Below, piece by piece: positions 26,785-35,249 of a stretch of DNA of 53,166 bases. A model generated the notes under the pieces. It did no database searches. It saw nothing but the letters and a program-made list of their open reading frames with translations, and was not told where the DNA came from. Position numbers and translations under genes: made by a program. The DNA is taken from contig CABPZP010000010.1 of the NCBI GenBank assembly GCA_902461935.1, positions 1 through 53,166 on the forward strand, in the 5' to 3' direction. Each line of letters starts with the position of its first letter. Within the stretch, counting starts at the first letter, position 1. The DNA is from Merdicola sp905200315 (lineage in GTDB: Bacteria > Bacillota > Clostridia > TANB77 > CAG-508).

Positions 26785-27137
26785 TCTCGAACCTCCTTAA
26801 TACTTTGTATTTGTAATTTAGTATATTCATCTGTACATTTTTTATCAAAGCTTTTTTTATAATCATCATATCTAGCACTTATATTAAAGGTATTTATAAC
26901 TTGTATCTTTTCCCTTATCTCTTTTGGAATATTCAAATTAGATTTCTTAGCTAACAATATTAAATTGTGTGTTTTGGGTGGGATTGGATTTTCAAAGTTA
27001 CTTTTTGCATATAAACCTTTTAATAATTTTTCGATTACTAAATGTCCTATAAACAAGCACTAAGTATTTTTTCTATTTTGATATAGTACATTCATAGTTT
27101 CATAATCATTATCTGAACTTTCAAACCAAAATTTCAT
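26766..27137 (-). pseudogene. HEPN domain toxin with in-frame amber stop
   Basis: The frame reads MKFWFESSDNDYETMNVLYQ ... NRKNT, a TAG stop (27060-27062), then CLFIGHLVIEKLLKGLYAKS and the rest of a HEPN domain. The HEPN Rx4-6H motif is weak, but the fold's IEKLLK segment is clear. A TAG replaces what should be a sense codon near the first helices. A shorter product could start at TTG 27056, but it would lack helix 1. The partner MNT gene is intact. Confidence 0.7.
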
Positions 27138-27302
27138 TAAATCTAAATAATTAATAGTATAATCCTTTCGAATTGCTTTTATAATATATTACATTATTTT
27201 TTGTATTTTTACAATATTTTTTGTGATTTTCCAATTGTAAAAGGTTACAATTTAGTAATATTTGACTTTCTAACCTATCTTTTCCATCTTTTTTTATTAT
27301 TC

Positions 27303-27372
27303 GTAGAGGAGCACAGTGTGCTCCATTACTTATTTTTTTGTTTTATTTATGGAGCACAGTGTGCTCCTCTAC
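27303..27372. repeat. BIME-like pair of inverted GTAG palindromes
   Basis: The left arm (27303-27326, GTAGAGGAGCACAGTGTGCTCC then AT) and right arm (27349-27372) are inverted copies with one mismatch. Each is itself a palindrome (GGAGCAC-AGT-GTGCTCC). The GTAG foot is the hallmark of REP sequences used by RAYT transposases. Confidence 0.65.
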
Positions 27373-27483
27373 AAAATTATTGTTTTATCTTTTGTTTCAC
27401 ACCTTTAACATTTATATTTAATTTTAATTATTCTTTTTTACTTCACATTTAATTTGCAATTTCATTTATTTCTTAATTCTTTC

Positions 27484-27513
27484 TTGACAAATATTGGTAT
27501 AAAATGCTAGAAT
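27484..27513 (+). promoter_or_regulatory. promoter of the aspS T-box leader
   Basis: TTGACA, 18-nt spacer, TAGAAT. Confidence 0.6.
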
Positions 27514-27745
27514 AGTTAGCATAATAAGTATATTATACTGTGTTTGTACAATAAAAGCTTTTAGTGTTTGCTATTAGAGAATAAGGGTCCTAGGCTGTAA
27601 GCCCTTTTAGTTAAAGCTATTTTAAGCGAAACATATTGGAGCAGTTTTTAATAAAGTGGAAAGCTTTGCTTTCAAGTTAGGGTGGCACCGCGGAATTGTT
27701 ATTTCGTCCCTACATTATATTAATTTATAATGTAGGGCTTTTTGT
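27514..27745 (+). promoter_or_regulatory. T-box riboswitch leader upstream of aspS
   Basis: The T-box signature AGGGTGGCACCGCGG lies at 27679-27693. It is followed by the terminator CCCTACATTATA / ATAATGTAGGG and CTTTTT (27708-27744). Uncharged tRNA binding is expected to favour the antiterminator. The specifier codon and full stem I could not be assigned by eye; upstream hairpins at 27540-27660 look short. Confidence 0.9.
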
Positions 27746-27818
27746 TTGCTTATTTTTACATTTTGTAAATTAATATATTTTTATTTCCCTTTATGGGTTT
27801 TTAGGAGGTTTTATTTTT

Positions 27819-29576
27819 ATGAAAGAGAACATTTTTAGAACACATAATTGTAACGAAATTAGTTTAGATGATGTTGGTAAAAAAGTTAGAATTTCTGGTT
27901 TCGTTCAAACTATTAGAGATTTTGGAGGTCTTGTTTTTTTAGATATTAGAGATATGTATGGAGTTACTCAAGTTGTTACTTCTGCTGATAGTAGCGATGT
28001 TGATTTTGCTTCTCATATTCCTATTGAATCTACTGTTTGTGTTTCTGGTACTGTTAAAAAAAGAGATCCTGAAACAGTTAACGAGAAACTAAAAACTGGT
28101 TTAGTTGAAATTGTTATTGAAGATATTAAAATTTTAGGAAAAAGAACTAAGGATTTACCTTTTGAAGTTAATACTAATCAAGAAATTAGAGAAGATTTGC
28201 GTTTACAATATAGATTTTTAGATTTAAGAAACGATAAATATAAAAATAATCTTATTTTACGTGCACAAGTTTTACAATTTTTAAGAAACCAAATGATTGA
28301 ACAAGGATTCTTAGAGGTTCAAACACCTATACTTACAAGTTCTTCTCCAGAAGGAGCTAGAGATTATTTAGTTCCTAGTAGAGTTCATGCTGGTAAGTTT
28401 TATGCACTTCCTCAAGCACCTCAACAATTCAAACAACTTTTAATGGTTTCTGGTATTGATAAATATTTCCAAATTGCACCTTGTTTTAGAGATGAAGATG
28501 CAAGAGCAGACCGTGCTCCTGGTGAATTTTATCAAGTAGATATGGAAATGGCTTATGCAACTCAAGAAGATGTTTTTAGTGTTATAGAACCTGTTATGTA
28601 TAACACATTTAAGAAATTCTCTACTAAAAAAATTGCAGAATATCCATTCCCTAGAATTACTTACAAAGATGCAATGCTAAAATATGGTAGTGATAAACCA
28701 GATTTAAGAAATCCTTTAGTTATTATTGATTTATCCGATTTCTTTAATAAATGTACTTTCAAACCATTTATTGGTAGAACAGTTCGTGCAATTAAAGTTA
28801 AAGGACACTTATCTAAAGGCTTCCATGAAAAAATGTTAAGTTTTGCTACATCTATTGGTATGGGTGGTCTTGGCTACTTAGAAGTTCAAGAAGATTTAAG
28901 CTTTAAAGGACCTATTGATAAATTTATTCCAGATGATTTAAAGAAGGAATTATTAAAATTAGCAGATTTAGAAGTAGAAGATACAATTTTCTTTATTGCT
29001 GATAAAGAAGCTAGAGCAACAGAACTTGCAGGGCAAATAAGAACAGAGCTTGGAAATAGATTAAACTTAATTAATAACGACGAATTTAAATTCTGTTGGA
29101 TTGTAGATTTTCCAATGTATGAATTAGATGAAAGAGGAAATATTGCATTTAACCATAATCCATTTTCAATGCCTCAAGGAGGTTTAGAAGCTTTAAATAC
29201 TCAAAATCCTTTAGACATAGTTGCATATCAATATGACATAGTTTGTAATGGTATAGAGCTTTCTTCTGGAGCTGTTAGAAACCATGATCCAGAAATAATG
29301 ATAAAAGCTTTTGAACTTGCTGGTTACTCTAAAGAACATATTGAAGAAAAATTCCCAGCATTATTCAATGCATTCCAATATGGTGCTCCACCACATGCAG
29401 GTATAGCTCCTGGATTTGATAGAATGTTAATGCTTTTAACAGAAAGTGAAACAATAAGAGATGTTATTGCTTTCCCTATGAATAGTAAAGCTCAAGATTT
29501 AATGATGGGTGCACCAGGAAATGTTACAAGAGAGCAATTAAGAGATGTTCACATTCAATTAGATATAAAAAAATAA
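27819..29576 (+). CDS. aspS: aspartate--tRNA ligase (bacterial type with GAD insertion)
   Basis: 585 aa. N-terminal OB fold (GFVQTIRDFGGLVFLDIRDM), class II motif 2 FRDEDARADRAPGEFYQVDM (about residues 218-237), GAD-type insertion (IGRTVRAIKVKG), and motif 3 GIAPGFDRMLML. Length and the bacterial-type layout with gatCAB nearby suggest a non-discriminating enzyme, but that is only inference. It has a T-box leader and AGGAGG upstream. Confidence 0.97.
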   Translation: MKENIFRTHNCNEISLDDVGKKVRISGFVQTIRDFGGLVFLDIRDMYGVTQVVTSADSSDVDFASHIPIESTVCVSGTVKKRDPETVNEKLKTGLVEIVIEDIKILGKRTKDLPFEVNTNQEIREDLRLQYRFLDLRNDKYKNNLILRAQVLQFLRNQMIEQGFLEVQTPILTSSSPEGARDYLVPSRVHAGKFYALPQAPQQFKQLLMVSGIDKYFQIAPCFRDEDARADRAPGEFYQVDMEMAYATQEDVFSVIEPVMYNTFKKFSTKKIAEYPFPRITYKDAMLKYGSDKPDLRNPLVIIDLSDFFNKCTFKPFIGRTVRAIKVKGHLSKGFHEKMLSFATSIGMGGLGYLEVQEDLSFKGPIDKFIPDDLKKELLKLADLEVEDTIFFIADKEARATELAGQIRTELGNRLNLINNDEFKFCWIVDFPMYELDERGNIAFNHNPFSMPQGGLEALNTQNPLDIVAYQYDIVCNGIELSSGAVRNHDPEIMIKAFELAGYSKEHIEEKFPALFNAFQYGAPPHAGIAPGFDRMLMLLTESETIRDVIAFPMNSKAQDLMMGAPGNVTREQLRDVHIQLDIKK

Positions 29577-29593
29577 CATAAATATAATTTAAA

Positions 29594-29636
29594 ATAATAA
29601 AAATGAAACGATAAAAAATCGTTTCATTTTTATTAT
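29594..29636. terminator. bidirectional terminator between aspS and holA
   Basis: A perfect 19-bp stem, ATAATAAAAATGAAACGAT with its inverse across AAAAA, with A/T runs on both sides. Confidence 0.85.
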
Positions 29637-29673
29637 ATATATAATTTTTGTATATGTACCTTTTTACCATCTT

Positions 29674-30702
29674 TTATTTTGAACAGAATTCACAAAGAAT
29701 TGTACGTAATCCTATATCTAAATCTATTATTCCTTGTTTATACTCAGCATCTAAATCTATTAATTTTTGTACTATATTTCGTAATTCTTCCTTTTTAAAA
29801 TAACCTGCTTGCATTTTATATTTTGTAGTTAAAAACATCTGGTTTGGTTTTAAATTTAAACTAACTGCTATATTTTTATTTTCTTCTAATGCAATTGTTG
29901 TTATATATAGTTTTTTAAAATGATTATATAAAGTAATTAATATTTTTTGCATTGGTTCTTTTGAATATAATAAATTATCTAATATTTGTAATGATTTGGT
30001 TATTTCTTTTTTTCCTAAATTATCTGTTAAATCAAATATAACAGCTTGAATTTGTTTTGTACAAAGAGCATCTATGTCCTCTCTTTTTATTGTTCCACCC
30101 TCTCCTGCATATTCAATAAGTTTACGGATTTCGTTTATTAAATCTTGCATATTTGTGCCACTATTTTCTATCAAGTAATTTATATCATTGCTTGCTATTT
30201 CTACTTTATATGCCCTGCAAATTGATGATAATTTTGCATTTAATTGATTTATTTTTAAGGCTTCAAAATTACAAACCGTTCCTAACTTTTCAAGTGTGTT
30301 ATATAACTTGTTTTTTTCTACACTTTCTTCTACAAATATAATCACACAGTCTTTTACAATATCATTATAATTTTCTTTTATATAATTATTTATTTTTTCT
30401 ATAGTTTGTTCTTTTTCTTTGCTTTTTCCTTTTCCACCTCTTTGAAAAATTTTTGAATCTCTAATAATTATTAATTTCTTTTCATAACCAAATGCAGGTG
30501 TTTCAATTTCTTGAATCAAATTTTCTACATTGTTTTCATACAAGGTTACAAAATTTATACCACTTATTGTTTCTCCAAAATTTTTCTTAATTCTTTTTAA
30601 TGAATTTTCCAATAAATATGTTTCTTCGCCAAATAATAAAAATATTGTTTCTGGATTATTTTGTTTAATTTCTTTTTCTAATTGTTCTGGTTTTATTAAC
30701 AT
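29674..30702 (-). CDS. holA: DNA polymerase III subunit delta
   Basis: 342 aa. The family's features are present: TIFLLFGEETYLLENSLKRI near the N-terminus, the FGYEKKLIIIRDS strand, INYLIENSGTNMQDLINEI, and a C-terminal IDLDAEYKQGIIDLDIGLRT. The delta subunit opens the sliding clamp as part of the clamp loader. It stands alone here, with REP-like sequence upstream. Confidence 0.93.
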   Translation of the reverse strand: MLIKPEQLEKEIKQNNPETIFLLFGEETYLLENSLKRIKKNFGETISGINFVTLYENNVENLIQEIETPAFGYEKKLIIIRDSKIFQRGGKGKSKEKEQTIEKINNYIKENYNDIVKDCVIIFVEESVEKNKLYNTLEKLGTVCNFEALKINQLNAKLSSICRAYKVEIASNDINYLIENSGTNMQDLINEIRKLIEYAGEGGTIKREDIDALCTKQIQAVIFDLTDNLGKKEITKSLQILDNLLYSKEPMQKILITLYNHFKKLYITTIALEENKNIAVSLNLKPNQMFLTTKYKMQAGYFKKEELRNIVQKLIDLDAEYKQGIIDLDIGLRTILCEFCSK

Positions 30703-30726
30703 CTTTATGCCTTTCTTTACTATCTT

Positions 30727-30755
30727 CGGGCGGACTTAAGGCGTCCGCCCCTACT
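30727..30755 (+). repeat. REP-like palindrome copy
   Basis: CGGGCGGACTTAAGGCGTCC then GCCCCTACT; perfect GGGCGGAC/GTCCGCCC arms with a TTAAG-containing loop. It lies upstream of holA. Confidence 0.7.
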
Positions 30756-30786
30756 AAAATTATTATCCTATTATTCTATTATTTTA

Positions 30787-31206
30787 TTATTTTATTTCTA
30801 TATCTTCTTCTTTTATTTCCTCTTTTTTAGGTTCTTCTATTTTTGGTTGTTCTGCCCCACAATTTGGGCAAAATTTAACATTTGCCTCTATTTCTTTATT
30901 ACAACTTGGACATTGTTTTTTGTCTTTTAATTCTAAAATATCTTTTCTGTAATCTTCTATTTCGTCTGCTAATACATCTATTTTAGTACATTCTTCTTTT
31001 AAGAATTCATCTAAATTTTCTTTTTCTTCTCTAACATGATTTTCATATATTTTTTTACCAATTTCTTCATATAAATCATTTATTTTAGATTTATTTTCAT
31101 TTATAGCCATTTTTAATTTTGTTTCTTTGGCAATTTTGCTTGTTTTTTCAGCTGCTCCTTTATAAGTTTCACTTGCCTTTTTTCCTAATTTATCAAAAAA
31201 ATCCAT
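30787..31206 (-). CDS. zinc-ribbon protein with coiled-coil body
   Basis: 139 aa. Residues 1-95 are a Lys/Glu-rich helix (SKINDLYEEIGKKIYENHV). Residues 98-117 form a zinc ribbon (CPSCNKEI then CPNCG), followed by an acidic tail. It resembles the zinc-ribbon domain proteins common in Clostridia with no defined job. RBS AGGAGG before ATG. No conserved operon partner is visible. Confidence 0.8.
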   Translation of the reverse strand: MDFFDKLGKKASETYKGAAEKTSKIAKETKLKMAINENKSKINDLYEEIGKKIYENHVREEKENLDEFLKEECTKIDVLADEIEDYRKDILELKDKKQCPSCNKEIEANVKFCPNCGAEQPKIEEPKKEEIKEEDIEIK

Positions 31207-31309
31207 ACTCTTTTCCTCCTATTTATATATATTATAAATAAACTGGAAATATTTATTCAAATTTCCAGTTTCATATTAACACTTAGATATTTTTTTGTCA
31301 ATTTAATTT

Positions 31310-32293
31310 TTATTCACTTTTTCTTTCTCTTGTCATTAAAATTTCAACTGCTTTTTTAGGATCTAATTTATTATATAAAACATCATAAACCATCTGTACT
31401 ATTGGCATTTCTATGTTGTTTATTTTTGCAAGTTCATATGCTACCTCTATATTATCTATACTTTCTATTGTCATTCCTACTTCTTTTTTGGTTTCTTCTA
31501 AAGTTTTTCCTTGACCTATTAATTTTCCTGCTTTTCTATTTCTACTGTGTTCGCTTAAGCAAGTTACTATTAAATCTCCTAAGCCACTTAAACCGTAAAA
31601 AGTATCTTTTTCTCCTCCTAAAGCAATTCCTAATCTTGAAATTTCTGTTAGTCCTCTTGTAATTAACGCTGCGAACGAATTATCTCCAAGGCCAATTCCT
31701 GCCGCTGTTCCTGCACAAAATGCTATAATATTTTTTAATGCTCCTCCAAGTTCTACGCCTTTTACATCTTTACTTGTATAAATTCTTAAATCTTTACTCA
31801 TAAAGTCTTTTTGTACCATTTCTAATACGTCTTCATTTTTTGAAGCTACAACAAGAACTGTTGGAACACCTATTGAAACTTCTTCTGCATGACTTGGTCC
31901 TGATAGGACTCCAATTTTTGCCTCTGGCATTTCTTCTTCAATTACTTCATCTAATGTTTTTAAAGAATCTTTTTCAAATCCCTTTGAACATATGATAATT
32001 GGTTGATTTGTAACAAATTTTTTGTATTCTTTTACAATACTTCTTGTAAATTTTGAAGGTGTAACATGCAAAATTATTTCAGAATTTTTTATTGCCTCTT
32101 CATAACTTAATGTACATTCTATTCCTTCTGGTAATGTTATATTAGGTAAAAACTTACACTTTTTTTCATTATTTATTAGGTCTGCTTCTTCTTTCGCAAA
32201 TGACCATATTTTTACCTTTTTCCCTTGTTTTGCAAGGTAAATTGCTAAGGCTACTCCCCAGCTTCCGCTTCCTATAATAGCTATATTATTCAT
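31310..32293 (-). CDS. gpsA: glycerol-3-phosphate dehydrogenase [NAD(P)+]
   Basis: 327 aa. Rossmann motif NIAIIGSGSWGVALAIYLA at the start; VLSGPSHAEEV, the catalytic region GGALKNIIAFCAG (Lys), and GLSGLGDLIVTC. It makes sn-glycerol-3-phosphate for phospholipid synthesis, which PlsY (next gene upstream in the operon) then acylates. The start is at 32293, 7 nt after AAAGGA; an ATG eight codons earlier lacks an RBS. Operon order der-plsY-gpsA is the usual one. Confidence 0.96.
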   Translation of the reverse strand: MNNIAIIGSGSWGVALAIYLAKQGKKVKIWSFAKEEADLINNEKKCKFLPNITLPEGIECTLSYEEAIKNSEIILHVTPSKFTRSIVKEYKKFVTNQPIIICSKGFEKDSLKTLDEVIEEEMPEAKIGVLSGPSHAEEVSIGVPTVLVVASKNEDVLEMVQKDFMSKDLRIYTSKDVKGVELGGALKNIIAFCAGTAAGIGLGDNSFAALITRGLTEISRLGIALGGEKDTFYGLSGLGDLIVTCLSEHSRNRKAGKLIGQGKTLEETKKEVGMTIESIDNIEVAYELAKINNIEMPIVQMVYDVLYNKLDPKKAVEILMTRERKSE

Positions 32294-32331
32294 AGTTTTA
32301 TCCTTTCGTTTAGGCATTACCTTATATATTT

Positions 32332-32964
32332 TTATTTTTTTCCAAACGATAATTTATTCTCTGTTCCATTCATTATTCTCTTAATGTTTGCTCTATGATT
32401 AAAGCATACTATTGCTGCTAAAATAATACTAAATATAAAATATCCATTTCCTTCAACGATATAATGTGAATGTATGAATAAGGTTAATACTGGAAATAGA
32501 ATTGCTGCTGAAATTGAACCTAGTGAAACCATTTTTGTAACGGCCATTAGTGCTAGTGCAAATATTAAACAAATTAAACCTATTTGCCAATTTATCATTA
32601 TTAGAACACCCAAAGATGTTGCCACACCTTTTCCTCCTCTAAATTCGAAAAATATTGGAAATGTATGTCCTATAACAACTGTAACAGCTGCAATTTGTAC
32701 TAAATAGCTTTGCCCATTAAATTCTTTTATTACATTTCCCATAATTAATGCAATAACTATTGCTACAATACCTTTTAAAATATCACATACAAGAGTAAGC
32801 GCTGCAGCTTTTTTTCCTACACTTCTAAGCATATTTGTGCTTCCTGCGTTTCCACTTCCTTTTTCTCTTACATCAAATCCAGCAAATTTTCTACTAAATA
32901 TTACTGAAAAATTTATACTTCCTATTGCATATGCAATAATCGCAATTAAAATATATGGTACCAT
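32332..32964 (-). CDS. plsY: glycerol-3-phosphate acyltransferase PlsY
   Basis: 210 aa with about five membrane helices. The conserved PlsY motifs are visible: GSINFSVIFSR near the N-terminus, GSGNAGSTNMLRSVGKKAA, and HTFPIFFEFRGGKGVATSLG. It transfers acyl groups from acyl phosphate to glycerol-3-phosphate. AAAGGAG lies about 8 nt before the ATG at 32964; an upstream start is less likely. Operon partner of gpsA. Confidence 0.95.
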   Translation of the reverse strand: MVPYILIAIIAYAIGSINFSVIFSRKFAGFDVREKGSGNAGSTNMLRSVGKKAAALTLVCDILKGIVAIVIALIMGNVIKEFNGQSYLVQIAAVTVVIGHTFPIFFEFRGGKGVATSLGVLIMINWQIGLICLIFALALMAVTKMVSLGSISAAILFPVLTLFIHSHYIVEGNGYFIFSIILAAIVCFNHRANIKRIMNGTENKLSFGKK

Positions 32965-33050
32965 TTTTATTTCTCCTTTGATTATATTTTTATTTATAAT
33001 TTTAAAAATAATTATACTTATTTTCATTTTTTATTTTATATTTTCAATTT

Positions 33051-33078
33051 CGGGTCGTCGGGGACGCCGACCCCTACA
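33051..33078 (+). repeat. REP-like palindrome copy
   Basis: CGGGTCGTCGGGGACGCCGA then CCCCTACA followed by ACGTTTGACATTATT. Near-identical to the copy at 9597. Confidence 0.75.
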
Positions 33079-33105
33079 ACGTTTGACATTATTCTCTCTT
33101 TTTTT

Positions 33106-33122
33106 AGGCATCCGCTCCTACA
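33106..33122 (+). repeat. REP-like half copy
   Basis: AGGCATCCGCTCCTACA matches the 3' half of the family and lies 28 nt after the full copy. Confidence 0.5.
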
Positions 33123-33158
33123 ATATTAGATTTAATTTTTACAATTTTTCAATCGGTT

Positions 33159-34484
33159 TTATTTATCTTCTTTTTCTCTAACAATAATTCTAACCGGTGT
33201 TCCCTCTAATCCAAATTCTTTTCTTATTTGATTTACCAAATATCTTTGGTATGAAAAGTGGAATAATTTTTTGCTATTTACGAATATAACAAATGTTGGC
33301 GGTTTTATGCTTGCTTGTGTTATGTATAAAACTTTAAGTCTTCTTCCTTTATCTGTTGGTGGTTGAACTAGAGCAATTGCTTCGTTTAACACTTGATTTA
33401 GCATTGCTGTTGATACTCTTAATGCATTGTTATCTGCAACTGTATTTATCATTTCAAATAGTTTATTTACTCTTTGACCTGTTTTAGCTGAAATAAATAT
33501 TATTGGTGCATAAGATAAATATGCAAGTTTAGTATATACTTCTTTTGTGTATTTTTCTAATGTTCCTGTTTCTTTTTCATATTCATCCCATTTATTTACA
33601 ACAATTATTATTCCTTTTCCTGCTTCGTGTGCTTCTCCTGCTATTTTAGCATCTTGATCTGTAACACCTTCATTTGCATCTATCATCATTAAACACACAT
33701 CTGCTCTTTCTATTGCAAGCATTGTTCTCATAACACTGAATTTTTCTATTCTTTCTTCAACCTTGCTTTTCTTTCTAATTCCAGCTGTATCTATTAAAAC
33801 ATATTTTCCAAATTCATTTTCAAATTCAGAGTCTATGGCATCTCTTGTAGTTCCTGCTATATTACTTACTATTACTCTGTTTTCTCCAAGTATTTTATTT
33901 ACTAATGAAGATTTTCCTACATTTGGTTTTCCTATAATTGCAACCTTTGTAATTCCTGTTTCATCTTCACTCGGGTCTTTTTCTGGAAAAGACTCATATA
34001 CTGCATCTAATAAGTCACCTATTCCTTTTGCATTTGCTGCAGATATTGCATATGGATCTCCTAGCCCTAAGTTATAAAATTCATATATATTACTGTCTGG
34101 TTCAGTTCCAAATTCATCTGCTTTATTGCATGCAAGAATTACAGGTTTTTTAGATTTTCTTAACATTACTGCTATGTCTTGGTCTGCTGCTGTTACTCCT
34201 TGTTTTATATCTGTTAAAAATATTATTACATCTGCAATTTCTATTGCTATATTTGCTTGTTCTCTCATTTGTGAAAGAATAATATCTTCAGATTCTGGTT
34301 CTATACCACCTGTATCTATTACTGTAAAATTTCTTCCTCTCCAATTTGCTTCTGCATATACTCTATCTCTTGTAACCCCCGGTGTATCTTCTACAATAGA
34401 TATTTTACTTCCAACTATATAATTAAAAAATGTAGATTTTCCTACATTCGGTTTTCCTACTATTGCTACTACTGGTTTTCCCAT
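33159..34484 (-). CDS. der: ribosome biogenesis GTPase Der (EngA)
   Basis: 441 aa, two tandem GTPase domains: P-loop GKPNVGKST at residues 10-19 and a second GKPNVGKSSLVNKILG at about 183-198, each with DTAG/DTGG, then the C-terminal KH-like domain (VPVRIIVREK). It helps assemble the 50S ribosomal subunit. First gene of the der-plsY-gpsA operon. Confidence 0.97.
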   Translation of the reverse strand: MGKPVVAIVGKPNVGKSTFFNYIVGSKISIVEDTPGVTRDRVYAEANWRGRNFTVIDTGGIEPESEDIILSQMREQANIAIEIADVIIFLTDIKQGVTAADQDIAVMLRKSKKPVILACNKADEFGTEPDSNIYEFYNLGLGDPYAISAANAKGIGDLLDAVYESFPEKDPSEDETGITKVAIIGKPNVGKSSLVNKILGENRVIVSNIAGTTRDAIDSEFENEFGKYVLIDTAGIRKKSKVEERIEKFSVMRTMLAIERADVCLMMIDANEGVTDQDAKIAGEAHEAGKGIIIVVNKWDEYEKETGTLEKYTKEVYTKLAYLSYAPIIFISAKTGQRVNKLFEMINTVADNNALRVSTAMLNQVLNEAIALVQPPTDKGRRLKVLYITQASIKPPTFVIFVNSKKLFHFSYQRYLVNQIRKEFGLEGTPVRIIVREKEDK

Positions 34485-34561
34485 TACTTACCTCTCTAAA
34501 AATTAATTTACATTATTATATAGGAAAACCGTTTAAATTACAAGGATTTAAATTCAAAAAT

Positions 34562-34590
34562 TTGCTATTTTACATAATATTTAGTATAAT
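34562..34590 (+). promoter_or_regulatory. sigma-A type promoter with a hairpin leader
   Basis: TTGCTA, 17-nt spacer, TATAAT. The 5' leader contains ATTCGGC-N8-GCCGAAT (34610-34631) ahead of the AGGAGG of the next gene. Confidence 0.65.
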
Positions 34591-34664
34591 ATATGTTGTT
34601 AGTGTTATTATTCGGCTATCTACTGCCGAATCCAAATTAAAATTATTTTTAGGAGGAAAAAGTT

Positions 34665-34856
34665 ATGACAAAATTAGTACGGTACAATGGAGAGAAAGTA
34701 TCTTATAAAGGGTGTGATTCTCCAACAAATCTTGTAAATGGAAAAGTTTATGAAGTTCTACAGGAAATGGACCTTGGTTGGCAAACTAATTACACATTGA
34801 AAGAATTAGATGGAGAATTTAATTCAATTTGGTTTGAAGAAGTTAATCAGATGTAG
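34665..34856 (+). CDS. small conserved protein, unknown function
   Basis: 63 aa, predicted beta-rich: MTKLVRYNGEKVSYKGCDSP then DLGWQTNYTLKELDGEFNSI and WFEEV. A compact SH3-like form is possible. I recall related hypothetical proteins in gut Clostridia. AGGAGG lies 9 nt before ATG, with a good promoter and strong terminator, so it is an independent unit on the plus strand. Function unknown. Confidence 0.7.
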   Translation: MTKLVRYNGEKVSYKGCDSPTNLVNGKVYEVLQEMDLGWQTNYTLKELDGEFNSIWFEEVNQM

Positions 34857-34885
34857 TATAAACTTATAACTTCTCTTTACAAACA

Positions 34886-34919
34886 AAAAACCTATTTAGA
34901 TAATTCTAAATAGGTTTTT
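34886..34919. terminator. bidirectional terminator
   Basis: AAAAACCTATTTAGA and TCTAAATAGGTTTTT form a perfect 15-bp stem. It serves the small plus-strand gene and rpmF. Confidence 0.9.
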
Positions 34920-34931
34920 CTTTTTATTTAA

Positions 34932-35123
34932 TTAGTTTTCTTCAGCAACTTTAACTGCTACTGCTTTTCTACCATTGTAATATCCGCATTTTGAACATGC
35001 TCTATGTGCCATTATTGGTTCGTGGCATTGTGGACATTCTGAAACGTTTGGTGTTTCTTTTTTCCATGTTGATCTTCTTGTATGTGTTCTTTGTTTTGAC
35101 CATCTTCTTTTTGGTTGTGCCAT
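34932..35123 (-). CDS. rpmF: 50S ribosomal protein L32
   Basis: 63 aa, starting MAQPKRRWSKQRTHTRRSTW. The zinc ribbon CPQCHEP ... CSKCGYY is of the four-Cys type. RBS GGAGGGA before ATG. It is often placed after a DUF177 gene; that partner is not here. Confidence 0.96.
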   Translation of the reverse strand: MAQPKRRWSKQRTHTRRSTWKKETPNVSECPQCHEPIMAHRACSKCGYYNGRKAVAVKVAEEN

Positions 35124-35249
35124 TTATATTCCCTCCTCTGCTAAGATATGTGTTTATATCTATTTTTAATTTTATCTATTTTAATTGTCACTATAAGAGT
35201 ATACTAGCTTTTTGCATTTTTGTCAATAGTTATTAACTTCTAATTATTT

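Noticed and set aside
27201..27452. An 83-aa plus-strand frame upstream of aspS
   Set aside because: It runs across the inverted palindrome pair, has low complexity and no RBS, and lies before the T-box promoter.
31240..31271. AAACTGGAAAT/ATTTCCAGTTT hairpin after gpsA as a terminator
   Set aside because: The stem is real but the T-run after it on the minus strand is poor, so I did not list it.
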